Of a stretch of DNA of 13,245 bases, positions 7,786-13,245 are shown piece by piece (position 1 is the first letter of the stretch; every line of letters starts with the position of its first letter). The DNA lies in the NCBI GenBank assembly GCA_027031025.1, contig JALVEJ010000092.1:1-13245 (forward strand), given 5' to 3'. Both the position numbers and the translations under genes were made by a program. The notes under the pieces are model-generated. The model was given only the letters and a program-made list of their open reading frames with translations. It was not told the origin of the DNA and did no database searches. This DNA is from Flavobacteriales bacterium (lineage in GTDB: Bacteria; Bacteroidota; Bacteroidia; Flavobacteriales; Flavobacteriaceae).

Positions 7786-8973
7786 TTAGTCTAAAATTTC
7801 GGTTACTTGACCGGCACCTACCGTTCTACCTCCTTCACGGATTGCAAAACGCAAACCTTTGTTGAGAGCTACGGGGTAAATCAATTCTACTTCAATGGTC
7901 AAGTTATCGCCGGGTAATACCATTTCAACACCTTCGGGCAAATGAATTTCACCGGTAACGTCAGTTGTTCTCAAATAGAACTGCGGACGATAGTTGTTGT
8001 GGAACGGTGTATGACGACCACCTTCTTCTTTTTTCAAGATATAAACCTCAGCTTTGAATTTTTTGTGAGGTGTGATAGTTCCGGGAGCAGCGATAACCAT
8101 ACCACGACGGATTTGGTTCTTATCGATACCACGTAATAACAAACCTACGTTATCACCGGCTTCACCGCGATCCAAAATTTTACGGAACATTTCAACTCCT
8201 GTAACAACTGAAGTTAATTTTTCGTTGCTGATACCTAAAATTTCAACAGGATCACCTGTGTTGATAACACCGGTTTCAATACGACCGGTAGCAACCGTTC
8301 CACGACCGGTGATTGAAAATACGTCTTCGATAGGCATCAAGAAAGGTTTATCGGTGTCTCTTTCGGGTTCAGGAATCCATTCATCAACGGCATCCATCAA
8401 TTCTTCAACGGTTTTAACCCATTTTTCTTCTCCGTTCAAAGCACCAAGTGCAGAACCTTGAATAACAGGCGTATTATCACCGTCATATTCATAGAAACTC
8501 AACAAATCGCGAATTTCCATATCAACTAATTCCAACAATTCTTCATCGTCAACCATGTCCACTTTGTTCATGAAAACAACAATTCTAGGCACCCCTACCT
8601 GACGTGCTAAAAGAATGTGTTCACGGGTTTGAGGCATAGGGCCGTCAGTGGCAGCAACAACTAAGATTGCACCGTCCATTTGAGCAGCACCGGTAACCAT
8701 GTTTTTAACGTAGTCGGCGTGACCCGGACAGTCAACGTGTGCATAGTGTCTTTTTTCGGTTTCGTATTCTACGTGAGCCGTATTAATAGTAATCCCTCTT
8801 TCTTTTTCTTCGGGAGCATTATCAATAGCATCAAAGTCTTTTTTTTCAGCAAGACCTTTTTTTGCTAAAACTTCTGTAATTGCAGCGGTCAATGTAGTTT
8901 TACCGTGGTCAACGTGACCAATGGTACCTATATTAACGTGCGGTTTGGTTCTTTCGAATTTTTCTTTAGCCAT
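7786..8973 (-). CDS. tuf: Translation elongation factor Tu
   Basis: This 395-residue GTPase delivers aminoacyl-tRNA to the ribosomal A site. The GTP-binding motifs are in order: GHVDHGKT (residues 19-26), the switch I stretch RGITINTAHVEYE (59-71), DCPGH (81-85), NKVD (136-139) and GSAL (near 174). Domains 2 and 3 follow and end with the conserved REGGRTVGAGQVTEIL. Length equals the family norm and no residue looks unusual. The gene follows four tRNA genes and precedes tRNA-Trp, the arrangement of the tufB locus of E. coli. Nothing suggests an internal promoter, so it is probably driven from the promoter before the tRNA cluster. Confidence 0.99.
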   Translation of the reverse strand: MAKEKFERTKPHVNIGTIGHVDHGKTTLTAAITEVLAKKGLAEKKDFDAIDNAPEEKERGITINTAHVEYETEKRHYAHVDCPGHADYVKNMVTGAAQMDGAILVVAATDGPMPQTREHILLARQVGVPRIVVFMNKVDMVDDEELLELVDMEIRDLLSFYEYDGDNTPVIQGSALGALNGEEKWVKTVEELMDAVDEWIPEPERDTDKPFLMPIEDVFSITGRGTVATGRIETGVINTGDPVEILGISNEKLTSVVTGVEMFRKILDRGEAGDNVGLLLRGIDKNQIRRGMVIAAPGTITPHKKFKAEVYILKKEEGGRHTPFHNNYRPQFYLRTTDVTGEIHLPEGVEMVLPGDNLTIEVELIYPVALNKGLRFAIREGGRTVGAGQVTEILD

Positions 8974-9011
8974 AATACTAATTTTTAATCTTTATTTTTT
9001 TACTTTATTAA

Positions 9012-9025
9012 GCTCTCCTTAGAGC
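9012..9025 (-). other. Hairpin at the tRNA-Thr(GGU) 3' end
   Basis: GCTCT and AGAGC form a perfect 5-bp stem with an AAGG loop at the boundary between tRNA-Thr and the tuf leader. The first bases of the stem are the last bases of the tRNA, so it would compete with the acceptor stem and could mark the 3' processing point. The AAGGAG inside it is more than 40 bases from the tuf start and is not a ribosome binding site. Confidence 0.3.
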
Positions 9026-9094
9026 CAATGACGGGATTTGAACCCGTGACCTCTTCCTTACCAAGGAAGCGCTCTACCCCTGAGCTACATCGGC
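9023..9094 (-). tRNA. trnT: tRNA-Thr (anticodon GGU)
   Basis: This 72-base cloverleaf has acceptor arms GCCGATG and CATTGGC with one G-T pair. The anticodon stem CTTCC/GGAAG holds the loop TTGGTAA, giving anticodon GGU. The T arm is ACGGG/CCCGT. It is the last tRNA before tuf and reads the ACC and ACU codons. Confidence 0.97.
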
Positions 9095-9100
9095 CTTACG

Positions 9101-9177
<77 letters not shown>

Positions 9178-9248
9178 AAAAAGCTTTGTTCACTTTCCGG
9201 TTGCCGAAGCACCCGAACATCGCCGGGAGAGCCACTCCCTTTTTTTTG
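9178..9248 (-). other. GC-rich structured spacer between tRNA-Tyr and tRNA-Gly
   Basis: This 71-base spacer is GC-rich in the middle, unlike the other AT-rich gaps here, and has A and T runs at its ends. On the transcribed strand it contains a hairpin GGGAG-TGGCT-CTCCC and a second possible stem GCTTCG...CAAAGC that runs into TTTTT just before tRNA-Gly. It is about tRNA length, but I cannot fold it into a cloverleaf. It could be a processing element, an internal attenuator, or the trace of a lost tRNA. Confidence 0.4.
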
Positions 9249-9329
<81 letters not shown>

Positions 9330-9352
9330 AAATTATTAATATTTCAATAAAG

Positions 9353-9426
9353 AGCCGATGGAGGGACTCGAACCCACGACCTGCTGATTACAAATCAGCT
9401 GCTCTAGCCAGCTGAGCTACATCGGC
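9353..9426 (-). tRNA. trnT: tRNA-Thr (anticodon UGU)
   Basis: This 74-base cloverleaf is the first gene of the cluster. The acceptor arms GCCGATG and CATCGGC pair fully. The anticodon stem GCTGA/TCAGC holds the loop TTTGTAA, giving anticodon UGU. Together with the GGU copy it covers the threonine codons. Confidence 0.97.
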
Positions 9427-9448
9427 ATCACGCTCTTGTAACGGGTTG

Positions 9449-9479
9449 CAAATTTATAAACAAATTTTTAAACTGCAAA
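9449..9479 (-). promoter_or_regulatory. Bacteroidota-type promoter of the tRNA-tuf operon
   Basis: On the minus strand TAAATTTG (9456-9449) matches the -7 consensus TAnnTTTG exactly. TTTG (9479-9476) lies 19 bases upstream, matching the -33 element of this phylum. The predicted transcript would start near 9443, about 17 bases before tRNA-Thr(UGU). It is the only clear promoter I find for the long block down to rpoC. Confidence 0.75.
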
Positions 9480-9570
9480 GAAAAAAACAAGTATTTTTTT
9501 AAAAATATTTTTTAGCCGTTTTGGCTTTGGCAAAAGTAAAGGATTTATTAAATATCACCAAATGATTTTT

Positions 9571-10119
9571 TTATTTTTTAGAACTTTTACTATATGATTT
9601 ATACATTAATATTATTAAAAGAATTATAAAACAACAAAACAACACAAAAACCGTCAGCCATTTTAATTGATTGGCAATTGAAGTCAGCTTGACCATTTGT
9701 AATGATATATCAGGATAAGTCTGCAAAAAATATATGACACCAATGTTTTCAATTAGATCAAACAAACTAATCAAAAATGATAAGTAAATTAATAATTTAA
9801 AGTCAAATTGTAATTTATGGAGAACCGTATTAATTAATATGGCATAAACAAACCCGTAGATTATTAAGTATGGTATGTCTACAAATATTGTTGATAACAT
9901 ATATATATGACGTCCTTTTTGTCCTAAATTTGTTAAGGTTTGAATCACATAAGCAGTATTAAAGCCGAACTGCAAGTCAAAAATGTTACTAAAATCAATA
10001 TCCGAACCATCTAATAAAGCCGGAAAAAAGGGAAAAACAACCAAATTAATTATTACAATTAACAATAATCCGGCAATTAAGTTCTTTTTTGTAGATAACC
10101 GATTAATAAATGAATACAT
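9571..10119 (-). CDS. Small multi-pass membrane protein of unknown function
   Basis: This 182-residue protein has about four predicted transmembrane helices: about residues 15-33, then after a soluble loop about 77-100, 106-132 and 152-176. The tail is lysine- and serine-rich. The pattern of a polar loop with NLGQKGRHIYMLSTIFVDIPY, then FLISLFDLIENIGVIYFLQTYP, reads like a widespread uncharacterised family of small bacterial membrane proteins. I cannot name its function. The ATG at 10119 is preferred over the TTG one codon earlier. It shares its A with the stop codon of the upstream hydrolase (TGATG), so the two are translationally coupled and probably work in the same compartment. I see no clear terminator in the gap before the tRNA promoter. 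Confidence 0.85.
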   Translation of the reverse strand: MYSFINRLSTKKNLIAGLLLIVIINLVVFPFFPALLDGSDIDFSNIFDLQFGFNTAYVIQTLTNLGQKGRHIYMLSTIFVDIPYLIIYGFVYAILINTVLHKLQFDFKLLIYLSFLISLFDLIENIGVIYFLQTYPDISLQMVKLTSIANQLKWLTVFVLFCCFIILLIILMYKSYSKSSKK

Positions 10120-11378
10120 CAATGGATTTTTTTAAAACTTTTATTAACAATTCTCCACCGATTGGTATCGGGTATCAAAGTCAAAACATCTGAGTAAGAG
10201 GCATTGGGATACTTAAAAATGGTTCGTGCCGTTGCCATTTGCGATTTTATTGAAACATCTTGTATTTTGGTTTCGGGATTTTGCGGTCCGTCATTCGTCA
10301 CGTTATCTAAATATTGCTTTAAGTTGATACTGACAATGGTGTCTGATTTGTTAGTAAATAAACGGGCATCGGGATGAAAAACCTTGCTTAATTTGGCAAC
10401 ATCAGCTTGTTTTCTGCCATCAAAATAATCTGATAGGGTTTGTTCAACAGACAAATATGGGTTGGGGCGTTCTAAAAAGGACCGCAATACTTTATTATAT
10501 TCTGAAACGGCATTGATATAAGGAAAATGACCTTCGTTATGAAAGGTATACACTTCGGCATCGGGATAAAGTTGTCGAAGTTGCCGTCGCAAGGACTTTG
10601 AAATCAACGGATCGTTATCCGACTCAAAAATCAATTTGGGAATACGTTTGTATTGATATTGACAAGGATTAAACACAAACATATCGACCACAACTTTGTA
10701 ACGGGCTATTAGACCTTTTTTGCTAAAAGGCAAAGAGGGTAAAAAGGCTGCCAGCAGACTATCATGATGGGCTGCCGGCAACAATTTTTCGTCTAATGAT
10801 TTTTCGCCGAATTTACCAACAACTATTTCGGGTAGCCAAGAGACAATTTTAAATTTGGTTTGATTTTCGGTTACTAATTCATCATTTGGCGGAAAGGTGT
10901 TGCCGAAAACCGCTTTTTCGACTCTTTCGGGCATGGTTTTAACCAAATATTGAGCGATATAACCGCCCATGGAAGTGCCAACCACATAAAATTTATCAAC
11001 CTTTTCTTGATTGAGAATGGCTTCCAAACCGGTTTTGACGGCTTGCAGATTGTCAATCTCGTCCGGTAAGGTATAAGTAATAATTTTATAATCCTTTTCG
11101 AACGCTGCAACTTGTTGCCACCATAAATCATACGCACCGCCCATGCCGTGGCATAATAAAATGGTATGCTCACCTTTGCCACCTGAGAAATACTTCCAAT
11201 CAACCCCATTAACTGTAATGGTTTTAACCGGTTTTTTGTAAAAGGCGCTTAGCTGTTGTGCCGGAAGATCATTTTTTTTATAAAGTTTGAAAAAATCTGC
11301 TTTTTTGGCAGGAATTTGATACAAGATAACCAATAGAACAACGACCGATAAAAGGAAGTAAAACATTTTTGATATCAT
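10119..11378 (-). CDS. Membrane-anchored alpha/beta hydrolase with C-terminal NTF2-like domain
   Basis: This 419-residue protein begins with a hydrophobic segment (about residues 5-21) that could be a signal anchor, so the enzyme probably faces the periplasm or stays membrane-bound. The alpha/beta-hydrolase core follows: oxyanion motif HGMGG (77-81), nucleophile elbow GTSMGG with Ser136, acid Asp256 (FESDNDPLIS) and His284 (NEGHFPY). The triad is complete, so an active esterase, lipase or similar hydrolase is expected; the substrate cannot be read. Residues about 305-419 form a second domain with the pattern of SnoaL/NTF2-like or putative lumazine-binding families (DYFDGRKQADVAKLSKVFHP ... 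SYSDVLTLI ... RWRIVNKSF). Fusion of these two is uncommon. It is the first gene of a two-gene operon with its own promoter. Confidence 0.85.
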   Translation of the reverse strand: MISKMFYFLLSVVVLLVILYQIPAKKADFFKLYKKNDLPAQQLSAFYKKPVKTITVNGVDWKYFSGGKGEHTILLCHGMGGAYDLWWQQVAAFEKDYKIITYTLPDEIDNLQAVKTGLEAILNQEKVDKFYVVGTSMGGYIAQYLVKTMPERVEKAVFGNTFPPNDELVTENQTKFKIVSWLPEIVVGKFGEKSLDEKLLPAAHHDSLLAAFLPSLPFSKKGLIARYKVVVDMFVFNPCQYQYKRIPKLIFESDNDPLISKSLRRQLRQLYPDAEVYTFHNEGHFPYINAVSEYNKVLRSFLERPNPYLSVEQTLSDYFDGRKQADVAKLSKVFHPDARLFTNKSDTIVSINLKQYLDNVTNDGPQNPETKIQDVSIKSQMATARTIFKYPNASYSDVLTLIPDTNRWRIVNKSFKKIH

Positions 11379-11391
11379 GATTTTTTAGCAA

Positions 11392-11422
11392 CAAAAGTAA
11401 CAAAGTGTGTGTGTAAAACCAA
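11392..11422 (-). promoter_or_regulatory. Promoter of the hydrolase operon
   Basis: TACTTTTG (11399-11392) matches the TAnnTTTG -7 consensus and TTG (11422-11420) lies exactly 20 bases upstream. The predicted start near 11386 leaves an untranslated leader of under 10 bases before the ATG at 11378, so the mRNA would be nearly leaderless. Confidence 0.65.
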
Positions 11423-11435
11423 GATTTTTAACATT

Positions 11436-11555
11436 TTAAGTATGTTTGGCTAATTGATAAGCAATTTTCTTAACCTCTGCCGCCCACTCATGCCTCGATT
11501 TGTTGTCGTCAAAGGTTTTCCAAGGGATGGGTTTACCGAAAGTGATATTTAAATG
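11436..11555 (-). pseudogene. 3' relic of a probable lysophospholipid acyltransferase gene
   Basis: Thirty-nine codons remain in frame, ending in TAA at 11438-11436. They read HLNITFGKPIPWKTFD followed by EWAAEVKKIAYQL and a short tail. The FGKPIPW stretch and the closing amphipathic helix look like the C-terminus of PlsC-type 1-acylglycerol-3-phosphate or lysophospholipid acyltransferases of Bacteroidota. An in-frame TAG (11558-11556) stands directly upstream and the acyltransferase sequence does not continue in any frame beyond it; the HX4D catalytic part is absent. The most likely history is that the gene was cut by insertion or deletion at about 11556, which would mark a boundary of the accessory segment. 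The family call rests on recognition by eye. Confidence 0.6.
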
Positions 11556-11669
11556 CTAATACTGTTTGCTGAATTTTGGAATAAATATTTTAATAATTGT
11601 AATATCTTCCGGTCTGAACTTTTTAGAATTTGATGTTATCCACACTATAAAAGTTATAATTATTACCAA
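11556..11669 (-). CDS. Possible 37-codon ORF with one membrane segment (doubtful)
   Basis: A short frame starts with TTG at 11669, overlapping the end of the beta-barrel gene, and stops at the TAG (11558-11556) that adjoins the acyltransferase relic. It would encode a hydrophobic start (VIIITFIVWI) and a basic tail ending KFSKQY. It has no ATG, no promoter and no recognised relative. It may be only the random frame at a junction, and it is listed because nothing else explains this stretch. Confidence 0.15.
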   Translation of the reverse strand: MVIIITFIVWITSNSKKFRPEDITIIKIFIPKFSKQY

Positions 11670-12381
11670 AACTTTTTAGGATAAATATTTAGACCAAAGC
11701 CCAAGTAGTTACCTGACTGTTCAAACGTGCCATTTATCTCTGTGTATGGTCGATTTTTGATTCCTTTAATTTTAATGTTGCCTTGCCACATATTGTGAAA
11801 ACTTTTGTTGTAATATAAATAGGGTTGAAATAATACAAATTTTGTTGGCAAATACATCCCAAAACCAAATTCTAAATCAAAGTAAAACCAATTTCCTGCT
11901 CAGGATAGGTTAGGAAAATTTCAATGGTATCTTTCAAATCATAGGCAATTCCACCATACTCTTTATAATAGCCCGGATTGACACTCGCATAAACAAATAA
12001 TTTCTTATAAACTAAATAATTCAATCTAATAGGAATATACATCACCACATCATCACTACTTGATTCTATAATAAAATCATTTCCATAAGGACTATGAGTT
12101 TGGTCATAATCAATATGATATCTTTGTTTTTCATGGATATATCTGATTCCAAAACCGGTTTTTACTATAAAGCGTTTATTATGATAGACATTAAGACTCA
12201 AGCCCAGATTAAATGAAGGAGTTTTCATATGATACACAGTTACAGGGCTGTCTGTAACGCCATAATTCGTTTTACCTTTGTCATATTCCACAAATACGCC
12301 ATTTACGCCCCATAAGGCGTAATCTTTTATAAAATCTGATTGCGCATTGGATTTTAAAATCATAAAAAACAGTACCGGCAA
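11663..12381 (-). pseudogene. Frameshifted outer-membrane beta-barrel protein gene
   Basis: Two reading frames together encode one protein of about 240 residues. The upstream frame (12381-11872) has a hydrophobic start ending SNAQ|S, a typical signal-peptidase site of this phylum. It then shows alternating amphipathic strands (VKTGFGIRYI, YIPIRLNYLVY, LFVYASVNPGYY). It stops right after EQEIGF. Adding one T in the run at 11884-11887 continues as YFDLEFGFGMYLPTKF, and the downstream frame runs to a terminal aromatic residue (GFGLNIYPKKFW), the usual barrel ending. So this is a porin-like or PorT-like beta-barrel with a single-base deletion. The start is also odd: only TTG at 12381 or a late ATG is available, and a terminator hairpin overlaps the region. 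It may be decayed, or the frameshift may be a sequencing error. Confidence 0.65.
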
Positions 12382-12400
12382 TATGCCGATACCGTTTTTT
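12364..12400. terminator. Bidirectional intrinsic terminator
   Basis: The arms at 12384-12395 and 12369-12380 form a 12-bp stem with two wobble pairs and a 3-base loop. The stem is flanked by A runs on one side and T runs on the other on both strands. It starts 13 bases after the stop codon of the upstream gene (12408) and so ends that transcript. The same bases encode the beginning of the beta-barrel gene, with its candidate TTG start in the loop. That would cut off read-through into the barrel gene. Confidence 0.75.
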
Positions 12401-12407
12401 AATTAAA

Positions 12408-13245
12408 TTAATAAGGAATAAATGTACCATCTGTAAAATCTAATTTAAATCGTTTATGATTATGTGAATAAAAATAACCCCATAAGTTGTCATTTTCTAT
12501 ATACAGACCGTTAAACTCAATTGCGCCTCGTGAAGGATCGGGAAACCTATGTTTCCACTTTGTTTTAGCTCTATTATGTTTTTCGCTATAATGGATATTT
12601 TTGTCAAAGGTGACAATGTTAGCACTACCACAATCACCAACAGCAGCCTCTCCGTCCACAGCAGCTTTTATCTCCGACACCTGGTAGCGCCACCAACCGC
12701 CCCACCAGCGTTTTTTGATGGTTTTGGCTTTGACTTTGACCTTATTATGTGTGATAGTTACTAAATATTCACTTGGTTCAATAATTCCATTATGGTTTTC
12801 GTCATAACTGGATGCCTGAAACTTCTTAACTTTAACAACCCCCTTGATTCTTTTTTTAGTACCAATTGTTCTGTAATCCTGTTCTCTGTTCTGTTTGCCG
12901 AAATACAAAAAAGTGAAGTGTTACCATTATCAAAACTTTCGCAATTTTCAAATTTATCAATCGGCACGTCTTTAATGGAAGTAACTCCTGAAATTTGATT
13001 CAATGTATTTACGTCACCATCGGTTATTAATACAATACCATCACTATAATATTTTACAATTTGCTGCACTTCTTTATTTCTATACATAAAAGCCCAGTCC
13101 GCATTTAATGTTGACAATTCATTTATATCCAGCCCATAAAAAAGTATGTCCGGATCTAATGTTGGCGACAGGTTTGAATCATTCAACCATACGTTTTCAG
13201 CTTCAATATACTTAAACAATTGTGACTCAAAATCATACCTATAAT
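12408..13245 (-). pseudogene. Trp-rich protein of unknown function, frameshifted and cut by the window edge
   Basis: The upstream frame is open from the window edge (13245), with a possible TTG start at 13219 that is probably internal. It contains EVQQIVKYYSDGIVLITDGD, and in its correct frame runs to about GNTSLF. Adding one T to the six-T run (12907-12912) joins it to the downstream frame starting LYFGKQNREQDYRTIGTKKR, which runs to TAA at 12408. The joined part is about 280 residues. The C-terminal half has a 12-residue EF-hand-like loop DENHNGIIEPSE (12768-12803), a Trp cluster RWWGGWWRY, and a basic, aromatic ending. It resembles uncharacterised secreted proteins of Bacteroidota, but I do not recognise a named family. 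It may be a decayed gene, a sequencing error or, less likely, two overlapping genes. Confidence 0.5.

Noticed and set aside
10874..11209. Second frame inside the hydrolase gene
   Set aside because: It overlaps the catalytic core of the hydrolase in another frame and has no features of its own.
11386..13245. Search for transposase, integrase, direct repeats or a CRISPR array in the accessory segment
   Set aside because: None seen; the segment boundary rests only on the acyltransferase relic, so the mechanism of transfer is unknown.

Overview
The window looks like a chromosomal segment of an AT-rich member of the Bacteroidota, most likely a Flavobacteriia-type organism. The evidence is the wording of RpoB, RpoC and EF-Tu, the lack of Shine-Dalgarno sequences before the genes (A/T-rich leaders instead), and two promoters of the Bacteroidota form TTG-N19/20-TAnnTTTG. 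Every gene I can support lies on the minus strand, so transcription runs from high to low coordinates.

The core block (1-9479) is the conserved transcription and translation cluster. In transcription order it holds a strong promoter (9449-9479), tRNA-Thr(UGU), tRNA-Tyr(GUA), tRNA-Gly(UCC), tRNA-Thr(GGU), tuf (EF-Tu), tRNA-Trp(CCA), secE, nusG, rplK, rplA, rplJ, rplL, rpoB and the first 197 codons of rpoC, which runs off the low-coordinate edge. The order parallels the thrU-tyrU-glyT-thrT-tufB / secE-nusG / rplKAJL-rpoBC arrangement of E. coli. These genes are intact and ordinary. What is worth reading here is the non-coding structure: hairpins after tuf, between nusG and rplK, and between rplL and rpoB, plus a GC-rich tRNA spacer.

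Next (9571-11422) comes a two-gene operon with its own promoter. It encodes a membrane-anchored alpha/beta hydrolase with a C-terminal NTF2-like domain, joined by a TGATG stop/start overlap to a small multi-pass membrane protein of unknown function.

The remaining segment (11436-13245) is accessory and decayed. It holds a 39-codon 3' relic of a probable lysophospholipid acyltransferase, a beta-barrel outer-membrane protein gene with a frameshift and an eroded start, a bidirectional terminator lying inside that gene's signal-peptide region, and a frameshifted gene for a Trp-rich protein of unknown function that continues past the window edge. The two frameshifts are each repaired by one T in a T run, so they may be real decay or homopolymer sequencing errors.

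I found no CRISPR array, transposase, rRNA or convincing novel defence or biosynthetic system. The decayed segment and the non-coding hairpins are the parts most worth checking.
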